Shown: one piece after another, positions 6,922-15,005 of the stretch
Layout of the letters: the number at the start of each line of letters is the position of its first letter
How positions within the stretch are numbered: position 1 is the first letter of the stretch
NCBI GenBank assembly: GCA_015655415.1
Contig: JAATFB010000067.1
Span: forward strand, 1-64,000
Origin: Actinomycetales bacterium
Lineage (GTDB): Bacteria; Actinomycetota; Actinomycetes; Actinomycetales; Microbacteriaceae
DNA length: 64,000 nucleotides
Reading direction: 5' to 3'
The notes under the pieces: generated by a model
Databases searched by the model: none
What the model was told of the DNA's origin: nothing
Seen by the model: only the letters and a program-made list of their open reading frames with translations
Made by a program: the position numbers and the translations under genes

Positions 6922-7776
6922 ATGACCGCAAGAGATCCCTTCTCCGACCGTACGCAACACGGGTTACGACGTTTCCGTACAGGCGAGGGGCTGCGCTGCC
7001 TGCTCTGCCGACTTCACGACGCCGGAGAGGACGCCTGGACGCACGATCCGGTCGCCGCTGAACTCATGCAGTACACACGCGACAAATACGCCACACTCGC
7101 TCGACGCCACGACCTCGACCCCTGGGAAGCGGTCACGGCGGCGTTCCATGTCATGCGCGCCAAGTCGACCCGGGAAGCGGCTGACCCGTGGGGCGTGATC
7201 ACGCACGCGGTGCGGATCACCTGCATCTACGAAGAACGCGCCCAAGGACTCCTCTGCTCCGTAAACCAAGCACGACGCGCTCACGTTTCGAAGTTCCATG
7301 ATCCGGACCGGTTCACTGCCCGAGCACATCCGATCGTGGACGACCATCCGGTTCTCGCGGCGATCGAGGAACGCTACAGCAACGCCAAATCCGAACCAGA
7401 TAACACCTCGACGCCGGTGCTCGCCGCCGTCGAACGCGCCATCCAACTCCTCGTCCTGCTCGGGTGGCCTGCCGAGGTCGCGCGAGGCGGGGTGGAGCAA
7501 ATTTGCGACGCTCTCATCCGTCACGGTGCGCGCCACACGGCATTGGAAGTGCTGCGACGCGACAAGCAAGTCCGCGCCCTCCTCGACATCCCCAGCACCT
7601 CATGGAACGCGCTGTTGTGGGTGATGCTCGGCAAGCCCGAACCCATGTATGCCGCGACCAACCTGGGTAGAGGGGTCCTTATGCGGCTGCTGATCGGCGA
7701 GACCGTGTCGCTCCTGTTGCGCGATGACGCTCTCGTCGAGGCCCTCGTGCTCGCGTCTCCCGGAGTCGGGCGGTGA
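6922..7776 (+). CDS. Mobile-element helical protein paired with ParB-like gene, copy 1
   Basis: This 284-residue protein is of unknown biochemical function. It resembles the 275-residue product of 54546-55373. They share a D-P-W-(G/A)-(V/I)-I-T-(H/R)-A-V motif, a V-E-R-A/L hydrophobic helix, an (A)LEVLRRDKQVRALL-like block (ALDVLRKDEAIRLRL in the other), S-W-x-x-L-(L/V)-x-V-(M/L)-L-G, and a C-terminal RDDALVEAL/FDDALTAM. In both places it is directly followed by a ParB-like gene, so the pair is a conserved maintenance or regulatory module of this element type. The ATG at 6922 follows a GGAGG. The N-terminus has a C-x-x-C (LRCLLC) that the other copy lacks. Confidence 0.7.
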   Translation: MTARDPFSDRTQHGLRRFRTGEGLRCLLCRLHDAGEDAWTHDPVAAELMQYTRDKYATLARRHDLDPWEAVTAAFHVMRAKSTREAADPWGVITHAVRITCIYEERAQGLLCSVNQARRAHVSKFHDPDRFTARAHPIVDDHPVLAAIEERYSNAKSEPDNTSTPVLAAVERAIQLLVLLGWPAEVARGGVEQICDALIRHGARHTALEVLRRDKQVRALLDIPSTSWNALLWVMLGKPEPMYAATNLGRGVLMRLLIGETVSLLLRDDALVEALVLASPGVGR

Positions 7777-7782
7777 TCGGGC

Positions 7783-8802
7783 ATGTCGGACAACCGGGGC
7801 ACCATCGGCATCGAATGGTCCGTCGCTGCTATTCAGGTCGGGACACGTCATCGCCGTGACCACGGGGAGATGAGGCCCCTCGTCGCGTCGATTGAACGTT
7901 ACGGGTTGCTGCAACCGCTGACGATCACACCGGAAGGGTTCTTGATCTGCGGGGCTCGCAGGCTGGCGGCGATCAAGATTCTCGGGTGGAAGACCGTCCG
8001 CGTCTGGATTCGCTCAGGCCTGTCGGACCGGCTCGGACAGCTGTTGGCGGAGCAGGATGAGAACGTCCTGCACAAGCCCCTCACGCCCCTGGAAGCTACC
8101 GGTCTCTACCGAGAACTTAAGGCCCTGCTGGAAGAAGATGCGAAAAAGCGGCAGGAACTGACGCAGTTCCACGAGGGGCACAAGCCAGGCGAGCATGGTG
8201 GCGGAAATCTTCCTGCCCCAGCGACGAGCGCCTACGGGGAAAGCCGAGCCCAAGCCGCGGCGATGGTCCCCGGCGGGGTCTCCTACCGGACCTTCGACAA
8301 GATCGGCTACCTTGAAAAAGTCGCCGACGACGAAACCATGCCCGACGAACTACGTGGCCGCGCACAGGCTGAGTTGGAGCAGGTCAACGCTGGCGCTCCC
8401 GTGAGTCCGGCATATGAGCGGATTCATGGTGAGGTCGATGAGGAGTTCGCGAACAAGCAGGCCGAACTGCATCAGCTCGCCGAAGAAGCCCTCGCCCGCG
8501 TCAAAGCCGAACACCGGGCGAAACGGAAGAAGCTCCGCAAGCCTCCAATGGTCCGGCGTAGCGATGGGCCGTTCCCGACACGGGCGTTCGTGCTCACCTG
8601 GACGGAACTGACCGATTGGTGGGAAAGCTACGACCTCCACCAACTCGCCGTCGAGCTGACCGCCGAGCAAATCGACGACTTCCACACCGCCCTCACCGGC
8701 AGCAACACCTTCGCCAAGCAGCTCGACACCGAACGCGAGAACGTGCCCATCGAACAGCGCGGCAAGCCACTGAACCGCCGGGCGCACCTGCGCGCGCTCT
8801 GA
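7783..8802 (+). CDS. ParB/Spo0J-like N-terminal domain protein, copy 1
   Basis: The protein has 339 residues. Residues 37-76 (SIERYGLLQPLTITPEGFLI, then CGARRLAAIKILGWKTVRVW) carry the ParB N-terminal signature: G-x-x-x-P-L, G-x-R-R-L-A-A. A second block (LAEQDENVLHKPLTPLEATG) matches the ParB box III region that precedes the DNA-binding HTH. The C-terminal half is charged and coiled-coil-like. It starts 7 bp after the helical protein and is probably cotranscribed with it and with the recombinase downstream. Role inferred: partition, or replication/regulation of the integrated element. Confidence 0.75.
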   Translation: MSDNRGTIGIEWSVAAIQVGTRHRRDHGEMRPLVASIERYGLLQPLTITPEGFLICGARRLAAIKILGWKTVRVWIRSGLSDRLGQLLAEQDENVLHKPLTPLEATGLYRELKALLEEDAKKRQELTQFHEGHKPGEHGGGNLPAPATSAYGESRAQAAAMVPGGVSYRTFDKIGYLEKVADDETMPDELRGRAQAELEQVNAGAPVSPAYERIHGEVDEEFANKQAELHQLAEEALARVKAEHRAKRKKLRKPPMVRRSDGPFPTRAFVLTWTELTDWWESYDLHQLAVELTAEQIDDFHTALTGSNTFAKQLDTERENVPIEQRGKPLNRRAHLRAL

Positions 8803-8853
8803 CCATGCGAGGCGGTGCGGGTTTTCCGGGGATGGGGTGTGCACCTCTCCTCC

Positions 8854-9069
8854 ATGTCCTCCTCCCGCACCACGCACACCGGTCGCCGCTTCACCGCTAC
8901 GCCGCGCCTGCGGGAAGAACCGGACATGGAACGCCTCGTCGCGCTCATCCTGCACATGGCTGATCAGCTCCATGCCGAGCAACAGCATCACGACCGTGCC
9001 GATGAGACCGGCACGAATGAGGAAGGAACCGACGATGACGCTCTTACTGCCCACACCAGCCACGGTTGA
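8854..9069 (+). CDS. Small histidine/acid-rich protein before recombinase
   Basis: A 71-residue frame starts at the ATG at 8854; a GTG at 8815 would extend it. It contains EEPDMERLVALILHMADQLH and then a hydrophilic tail rich in H, D, E and T. Its 3' end overlaps the recombinase start by 35 bp in another frame, which is common for small accessory genes coupled to recombinases. I recognise no domain. The hydrophobic helix could mediate dimerisation. A recombination directionality factor is one possibility, unsupported by motif. Confidence 0.4.
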   Translation: MSSSRTTHTGRRFTATPRLREEPDMERLVALILHMADQLHAEQQHHDRADETGTNEEGTDDDALTAHTSHG

Positions 9070-11257
9070 TGAGGCACCTGCCTTCACTGCGGTGACCTAT
9101 CAGCGGGTCTCGACGAAGGAGCAGGCCGCGAAGGGTGGCCGGGATGAGGGGTTCTCGATCCCCGCGCAACGCGAGGCCAATACCCGCAAAGCGCAAGCGC
9201 TCGTTGCGCGGGTGGTTGCGGAGTTCGTCGACGCCGGTGAATCCGCCCGCTCTGCCGACCGACCGGATTTGAAACGCATGCTCGACTACATCAGCAGTCA
9301 TCAGGTGACGTATTGCATCGTTCACAAGGTCGACCGGCTCGCCCGCAACCGCCTCGACGACGTCGAAATACACCGGGCCCTCATAGAAGCAGGCGTCACC
9401 CTGGTCTCTGCCACAGAGAACATCGACGAGACCCCCTCCGGAATGCTGTTGCACGGGATCATGTCGTCGATTGCCGAGTTCTACTCCAAGAACCTCGCCA
9501 CCGAGGTGACCAAGGGTCTCACGCAGAAGGTCGCCACCGGCGGAACCCCCATGCGCGCACCCATCGGGTATCTCAACGTCCGCAAGCGCGACGAGCAAGG
9601 GCGTGAATACCGCACCGTCGAAGTGGACCCGGAGCGGGCACCGTTCATCCAGTGGGTGTTCGAGCAGTACGCCACGGGCGAGCACACCGTCATCGACCTC
9701 TTCCAAGACGCAACCGCACGAGGCCTAGTCACCGTGCCGACGCCGCAGCGCCCATCCGGACCAGTCGGGCGCTCGACGTTCTTCAAGATCCTGCGCAACC
9801 CCTACTACATCGGGCTCGTGCCCTACAAAGGTGCAACCCACCCCGGCACCCATGAGCCGCTGATCGACGTGGCGACGTGGCAGCGCGTGCAAAGCCTGCT
9901 GGATACCGCGAAGGAGGCTCGCGCGAGGAAGCGCACCTACGACCACTACCTGAAAGGCAGCCTGTTTTGTGGGGCGTGCGGGTCGCGGATGCAGCTCGAT
10001 CTCCCGAAGAACAAGCAGGGCATCCGCTACGCCTACTTCGCCTGCACCGGACGCAGGAAACGCACCTCCGGTTGCACCCGCCGAGCCGTCCCCGTTGCAG
10101 TCGCGGAACGCCTTGTCGCGGACTGCTACTCGCGCATCTCGATCAGCGAGACTCAGTACGCGGATCTCGCGAAGCAGGTTGAGGCCACGTTCGATGAGCG
10201 CTTCGCCGCTCGCTCCGATGAACTCCCAGAATTGACCGCGAACCGGCGTCGGCTCGAAGACGAGTCCGACAAGATCCTGGCCGCGCACTTCGCCGACGCC
10301 ATCGACCTCGACACGTTGAAGCGTCACCAAGACCGCATCCGCGCAGGCCTCGCAGACATCGACCGCCGCCTCGCCGCCGAACACGACCACGATCAAGGAC
10401 CCCGCAAGCAGATCGCCCGCGCTTTACGGCTCCTCGTGGACTGCCAGCAGCTCTACAACAGCACCGACGCCCAAGGGAAGCGGCTCGCGAACCAGACCTT
10501 CACGAACGGCATCAACATCGACGAAGACGAAGAAGCAGCAACGCTCCGCCTATCGGAGCCATTCACCGTCGCAACAAGCCACCACACCCATGTCAGGCAT
10601 GTGACTACGTCTGAAATTGTGGAAGCCACGCGACAACCTTCAAACCCTCGCTCGACAACAGAACGCCTGGTCAGAGCGGTCGGCCGAGTCCGGGCTGGTG
10701 CTGTGCGTGGGGCTGAGACGTCGACCGTCGTTGATGTTCGCGGGCAGACAGCGCACTATCGGACGCGCCGCGTGCTGGCACCGGCTGAGGCCGATGCCGT
10801 CGTTCAGCGGTTCCGTGAGGGTGAGACGATCATCGCGATCGCCCGCGATCTGCAGGTGGATCGTCGTCGGGTTCGTAGGTTGCTGTATGAGTGCGGGGTG
10901 GCCGCGCCTCCGGTGAGGCTCACGGCGGCGCAGATCGAACATGCGGCGGTCATGTACTGCTCTGGGTCTTCCCTTGCCGATGTGGCGGCGCGCTTGGGCG
11001 TGAGCGCGATGACGATCCGACGCCGACTGGTCGAGCACGGTGTTGAGATCCGACCCGGCGTCGGTGGCCGCGATCACTATGTCACTTCCGGACGGTTGTC
11101 GGAGCACGTCGATAGAGTTATGGAGTCCGAGCGAAGAGAGGGACACTATGGCACTGACTACCTCATTGGCGGGTCGGGTTCGCAACACGAGCCTTCCCAA
11201 GAGTCATGCCCTCCTGCCCCTGCTGGAGGCGGTGGTAAATGGGCTCCAAGCGATTGA
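9035..11257 (+). CDS. Large serine recombinase (site-specific integrase)
   Basis: The protein has 740 residues. The resolvase N-terminal domain (about 17-165) has catalytic Ser26 in TYQRVSTKEQ, plus SIPAQRE, KVDRLARN and the E-helix. A recombinase domain (APIGYLNVRK ... RNPYYIGLVPY) follows, then a zinc ribbon with Cys312, Cys315, Cys337 and Cys347, a coiled coil, and an unusual C-terminus with two tandem HTH motifs (VVQRFREGETIIAIARDLQV and SLADVAARLGVSAMTIRRRL). The ATG at 9035 follows GGAAGGA. It would integrate or excise the element. The final roughly 35 codons run into the next gene, a 110-bp overlap, so the natural C-terminus may have been altered by an insertion. Confidence 0.9.
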   Translation: MTLLLPTPATVDEAPAFTAVTYQRVSTKEQAAKGGRDEGFSIPAQREANTRKAQALVARVVAEFVDAGESARSADRPDLKRMLDYISSHQVTYCIVHKVDRLARNRLDDVEIHRALIEAGVTLVSATENIDETPSGMLLHGIMSSIAEFYSKNLATEVTKGLTQKVATGGTPMRAPIGYLNVRKRDEQGREYRTVEVDPERAPFIQWVFEQYATGEHTVIDLFQDATARGLVTVPTPQRPSGPVGRSTFFKILRNPYYIGLVPYKGATHPGTHEPLIDVATWQRVQSLLDTAKEARARKRTYDHYLKGSLFCGACGSRMQLDLPKNKQGIRYAYFACTGRRKRTSGCTRRAVPVAVAERLVADCYSRISISETQYADLAKQVEATFDERFAARSDELPELTANRRRLEDESDKILAAHFADAIDLDTLKRHQDRIRAGLADIDRRLAAEHDHDQGPRKQIARALRLLVDCQQLYNSTDAQGKRLANQTFTNGINIDEDEEAATLRLSEPFTVATSHHTHVRHVTTSEIVEATRQPSNPRSTTERLVRAVGRVRAGAVRGAETSTVVDVRGQTAHYRTRRVLAPAEADAVVQRFREGETIIAIARDLQVDRRRVRRLLYECGVAAPPVRLTAAQIEHAAVMYCSGSSLADVAARLGVSAMTIRRRLVEHGVEIRPGVGGRDHYVTSGRLSEHVDRVMESERREGHYGTDYLIGGSGSQHEPSQESCPPAPAGGGGKWAPSD

Positions 11258-13187
11258 TGCGCGCTTCGGTTCGGACGTGGGGCAGGGGCACTTGCGAGTC
11301 ACGGTCGAGCGTAGCGGGCAGGACGAGTTTGACTTCGGTCCTGCTGGTCCCGGGCGTGCAGCTCTGAAGCCGATAGTCGGGTTCAGCGTCGAGGACAACG
11401 GTGTGGGCTTTACCTCAAGCAATATGAATTCGTTTGAGACGCTGGATAGTGACTACAAGGCGTCGATGGGCTGCCGGGGGGTTGGACGTCTGCTTTGGCT
11501 CAAGGCGTTCGACAAGATTTCGATTTGCAGCGCGTACAAGGATGATTCCAGCGCTCTTCATGCACGTCAGTTCAGGTTTTCCATCGACCGCGAAGTTGAG
11601 CACGATGAAGAACCAGAAGGCTTCACCGACACCGGTGCGGTAGTGCGCCTCGACGGGTTCAAAGAATCCTACCAGCGGAGCGCTCCGAAGACCGTCGAGG
11701 CTATCGCCCGCGAAATATTCGAGCACTGCATCTGGTACTTCTTACGACCGGGCGGAGCTCCCGAGGTATCCGTGGTTGATGAGGAGACCGTCTCCCTGAA
11801 CAAGCTGATGGAGGAGTTCATCTTCTCCGAGCTCCCAAGGACGTCGATCGACGTCAGGGGCAAGAAGTTCGACATGGTCAACCTGTGCCTCCGGTCCTCG
11901 ACACGCAACTTCACGCCTCGGCTTTATTGGTGCGCGGCGAGCCGAGTCGTCACGGATGAAAACCTCACTGGCAAGGTCCCCGGCCTATACGGAAGGTTGA
12001 AAGACAAGTCAGCGGTCGAGTTCACGTACGTCTGCTATCTGTCGTCCGACTATCTCGATATGCACGTTCGCGCTGACCGAACTGATTTCGATATCAGCGA
12101 ACGTGTCGCAGGCACGACGTTAGGAGAGGACATATCCCTGGAAGATATACGTTCCGGTGTGCTGGAAGAGGTCGAACGAATCCTCTCTGACTCCCTCGCA
12201 GCGGCCCGTGACGAGGGTAAGGCGCGAGTTAACGACTTCGTGAGCAACCATGCGCCGCGATACCGCCCAGTCCTCTCTCGGCTTGAGTCACTTGGTGTGA
12301 CCGTGGACCCCTCCATCAAGAACCCAGATCTTGAACTTCTGCTGCACAGCAACTTGCAGAAGCTTGAGGCCGAAGCCATCGCCGAGGGTCAGGCTGTCTT
12401 CGCCGAGGCCGGTTCCGCTCCCCTGGAGGACTATCAGGAACGGCTGGCCCGCTACCTGGATACCGTCAATGACATCAACCAGTCAGACCTTGCAGCCTAC
12501 GTCTCCCGTCGTCGAGTCATCCTTGACATCTTGTCCAAACTCATCCGATCTAGCGAGCACGGCAAGTACAGCCGAGAGGACGCGATTCACTCTCTGCTTA
12601 TTCCCATGCGAACCGACTCGAACGACCTCGGCACAGATGCATCGAATCTGTGGATCATCGACGAACGGCTCGCATTCCACGATTACCTCGCTTCCGACAA
12701 GACACTCAAGAGTATGCCGATCACCGGTTCTGAATCGACGAAGGAGCCGGATATACTTTCAACGAAATTGATCGACACGCCGGTGTTGACCGCCGAGGGT
12801 GAGACGTTGCCGTTGCCATCCATCGTCGTGGTTGAGATCAAGAGACCGATGCGTAACGACGCAACCGAAGACAAGGACCCGATCCTCCAGTCACTCGACT
12901 ATGTGAAGCGGGTCCGGGCAGGCGGTGTCCTAACAGCTTCGGGACGTCCGATCCCAGCTTCTCAGGAGTCGCCCGCGTTCTGCTACATCGTGGCCGACCT
13001 CACCCCTACGCTCGTGAGCAGATGCGAGTACGCGAACCTCCGTCGAACCCATGATGGCCTCGGCTACTTCGGCTTCAACGAATCTGCCAAGGCATACATA
13101 GAGGTGATGTCCTTCGACAGGCTCGTCAATGCTGCCACAGAGCGCAACAGGGCATTTTTCGACAAGCTAGGGCTACCATCCAGCTAG
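11148..13187 (+). CDS. GHKL-type ATPase with PD-(D/E)xK-like C-terminus, putative defence protein
   Basis: The protein has 679 residues. The N-terminal Hsp90/MutL-like ATPase fold shows an N-box (LLEAVVNGLQAI), a G1 box (VEDNGVGF, D-x-G-x-G) and a G2 loop (MGCRGVGRLLWLKAF). A middle region with long helices (EEVERILSDSLAAARDEGKA) leads to a C-terminal strand SIVVVEIKRP near residue 560, resembling the E-x-K half of a PD-(D/E)xK nuclease core, with LQSLDYVKRV as the following helix. The ATG at 11148 has a good GAAGAGAGGG site. The N-box position requires this start even though it overlaps the recombinase. Such stand-alone ATPase-nuclease proteins occur in defence islands; anti-phage action is inferred. 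Confidence 0.75.
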   Translation: MALTTSLAGRVRNTSLPKSHALLPLLEAVVNGLQAIDARFGSDVGQGHLRVTVERSGQDEFDFGPAGPGRAALKPIVGFSVEDNGVGFTSSNMNSFETLDSDYKASMGCRGVGRLLWLKAFDKISICSAYKDDSSALHARQFRFSIDREVEHDEEPEGFTDTGAVVRLDGFKESYQRSAPKTVEAIAREIFEHCIWYFLRPGGAPEVSVVDEETVSLNKLMEEFIFSELPRTSIDVRGKKFDMVNLCLRSSTRNFTPRLYWCAASRVVTDENLTGKVPGLYGRLKDKSAVEFTYVCYLSSDYLDMHVRADRTDFDISERVAGTTLGEDISLEDIRSGVLEEVERILSDSLAAARDEGKARVNDFVSNHAPRYRPVLSRLESLGVTVDPSIKNPDLELLLHSNLQKLEAEAIAEGQAVFAEAGSAPLEDYQERLARYLDTVNDINQSDLAAYVSRRRVILDILSKLIRSSEHGKYSREDAIHSLLIPMRTDSNDLGTDASNLWIIDERLAFHDYLASDKTLKSMPITGSESTKEPDILSTKLIDTPVLTAEGETLPLPSIVVVEIKRPMRNDATEDKDPILQSLDYVKRVRAGGVLTASGRPIPASQESPAFCYIVADLTPTLVSRCEYANLRRTHDGLGYFGFNESAKAYIEVMSFDRLVNAATERNRAFFDKLGLPSS

Positions 13188-13216
13188 AAACACAAAGCGC
13201 GCGGAATAGATCCGCT

Positions 13217-13939
13217 TCATGTTGACGTGTCGTCGGATATTCGCGCGACGAACGCCGCGAACTCCTCAGGCTGCGCGTATGGCATTACCGCCCAGTGCAG
13301 GTCCTCCACCGAGTCGACCAATGACGAGTCAGAAGCATCTTGCTGCCGCGTGTGGTCCTCGATCAGGTGCATCTGGATCACCTGGGCGGCGCGTTTGATG
13401 TCAGCTTCGACCTCACCAGCGGGAACGTGAAGCGGTGACGTCAACGAACCACCCGAGCGATCGACGTAGAACCCCGCCTGCTTGTCGAGGTTGCGTTGCC
13501 TAGCGGTCACCTCGAACGTCTCCAGGTCGGCAAGGCTGTAATACTCGTTCCGCCGGGAGGCGTCCCAGAACCCACCCAACCCGGATGCGAACTGCTCGGC
13601 AACCTGGAGTTTCTCGGCATGGGGCCGGCGTGTGGTCTGGAGCCCTTCGGGCACCATGATGGATTCCGCCGGGCGCGGTGTCATCCCGTACAGGCCGAGC
13701 GGCGCGGTCCACTCCCACTCCGCCGCCGTGTACAGCCAACGCGCCTTTGCTAGTTCTTCCATCGCGAGAACCACAAGAGCCTGCGCACGTCCAGGACTCT
13801 GGTGCTGGGCCAGCACAGCAGCGTCCTCGACTAGCGCTACAGCGTTGGCCATCAGTGTCTTCCACCACTGGCGTGCGAACTCCGCGCTGATCTCCTCAAG
13901 CTGCTCCTGTGCCACGAGACCATTATGTCTTGCACGCAT
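13217..13939 (-). CDS. AbiV family abortive infection protein
   Basis: This is a 240-residue all-helical protein. The segment LMANAVALVEDAAVLAQHQS followed by ALVVLAMEELAKARWL is the AbiV/HEPN_AbiV signature, with A-L-x-L-A-x-E-E-(L/I)-(G/A)-K as its core. AbiV of Lactococcus blocks phage development by binding the phage protein SaV; the target here is unknown. I chose the ATG at 13939, but a GTG at 13915 is also possible. It converges on the GHKL ATPase gene, with 29 bp between stops, so the two are not one operon but form a compact cargo block between two recombinase tails. Confidence 0.75.
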   Translation of the reverse strand: MRARHNGLVAQEQLEEISAEFARQWWKTLMANAVALVEDAAVLAQHQSPGRAQALVVLAMEELAKARWLYTAAEWEWTAPLGLYGMTPRPAESIMVPEGLQTTRRPHAEKLQVAEQFASGLGGFWDASRRNEYYSLADLETFEVTARQRNLDKQAGFYVDRSGGSLTSPLHVPAGEVEADIKRAAQVIQMHLIEDHTRQQDASDSSLVDSVEDLHWAVMPYAQPEEFAAFVARISDDTST

Positions 13940-13987
13940 TGCAGGCTTCAGGCTCCTCAGCGCAAGCGTTGCCCACCGAGATCTCAT

Positions 13988-14158
13988 GTGCTGACGGAGT
14001 ACCAGATCGAGCGCGCCGCCGACCTCTACCGGGGAGGGCCGTCTCTCGCCAACGTCGGAACCGAGTCCGGGGTGACCGGCATGACGATTCGCCAGCACCT
14101 TTTGCCGATCCGGCCTCGGCAGGGCTGGGAGAGGCGTTTGGACGCTGAGGAGGCGTGA
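13988..14158 (+). pseudogene. HTH tail of another serine recombinase
   Basis: LTEYQIERAADLYRGGPSLA, then NVGTESGVTGMTIRQHLLPI and RPRQGWERRLDAEEA, aligns with the extreme C-terminal HTH of the recombinase at 9035-11257 (LTAAQIEHAAVMYCSGSSLA, then DVAARLGVSAMTIRRRL). Only this HTH and tail remain, and the frame upstream has no recombinase features. It is probably the 3' end of a second, older recombinase gene displaced by the ATPase/AbiV block or by a nested insertion. The first codon given is a GTG that may not be used. Confidence 0.55.
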
Positions 14159-14207
14159 TCGGCAGGCATCACGCACCTGACGGTCACATCCGTCGGGAGG
14201 TTCGATC

Positions 14208-14996
14208 ATGCCGTTCTTTGGTCCGCGTGTCGCGCATGGCGAGGCTGGCTCGCTGGGGCTGTCGGTGAGCTATGTCGGTCAGGCCGCCGATGAGAGCGGC
14301 GGGTGGCGGTCCCGGTTCCTGTACAGGGTCGACGGCCCGCCGGGTGCGTCTGCGTCGACGTTCGTCGGCAGCGACCTGTACTCAGGGGTCTCGGCGGAGA
14401 CGACGGCTCGGGAGATGTTGCAGTCGCTCGCGTCGTTCCTCGCTGCGGCAGGCGAGCGGTACGCGACGGGTATGTCGGCGCCGGACGCCGACTTCCCGGA
14501 ATGGGTCTACGAAGCCGGCTATCTGAACAGCGACGAGCTGTCGCTGCTCGCCGAGGGGGCGGACGAGCCGGGTGAGACGCCTGCGATGCGGGTCGACTAT
14601 GTGTCGATCGTCTTCCAGGAGGGCACCGAGGCGGATCAGGCGCTGGCGATCCTGGACGAGGACGGCCCGAGCGCTGCGGTCGCGCATCTGGCGCAGTGGG
14701 ACTACGGCGAGGAGACCGAGATGGCTGCGCGCGAGTACGGGCACGCCTATCCCGAACCGCCCACCGGTCGGGACGACCGCAGCCATGTTGAAGGCGACTA
14801 CGTGCTGGCATGGAATCTGCCGCTGGGTCATGTGAGCCTCGTGCGCCGGGTCGAGGTTCCCGTCCCGGCGGAAGAAGCACCACGCCCCGCCAACGTCGTG
14901 TCGCAACCGCCCGTGAATCGGAGTCGCGCGGTGGGGTCGGCCACTCCGCTTGCAGCCAAGCCGTCGAGCGGGGAACGGGGCGCGCCGAGCCGGTGA
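14208..14996 (+). CDS. Conserved mobile-element protein, unknown
   Basis: This is a 262-residue acidic protein with a good GGGAGG site before the ATG. Central segments such as STFVGSDLYSGVSAETTARE, EWVYEAGYLNSDELSLLAEG and VSIVFQEGTEADQALAILDE look globular. The last 60 residues are a proline/alanine-rich disordered tail. There is no membrane segment or catalytic motif. Its stop lies 9 bp from the stop of the convergent relaxase gene, which fits the accessory genes next to MobF relaxases in actinobacterial elements. A role in mobilisation or fertility regulation is only contextual. Confidence 0.65.
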   Translation: MPFFGPRVAHGEAGSLGLSVSYVGQAADESGGWRSRFLYRVDGPPGASASTFVGSDLYSGVSAETTAREMLQSLASFLAAAGERYATGMSAPDADFPEWVYEAGYLNSDELSLLAEGADEPGETPAMRVDYVSIVFQEGTEADQALAILDEDGPSAAVAHLAQWDYGEETEMAAREYGHAYPEPPTGRDDRSHVEGDYVLAWNLPLGHVSLVRRVEVPVPAEEAPRPANVVSQPPVNRSRAVGSATPLAAKPSSGERGAPSR

Positions 14997-15005
14997 GGTG
15001 AGGCG

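Noticed and set aside
8815-8853. Upstream GTG start for the small gene before the recombinase
   Set aside because: The codons before 8854 are not protein-like and overlap the ParB-like gene's downstream region; the ATG at 8854 is more plausible.
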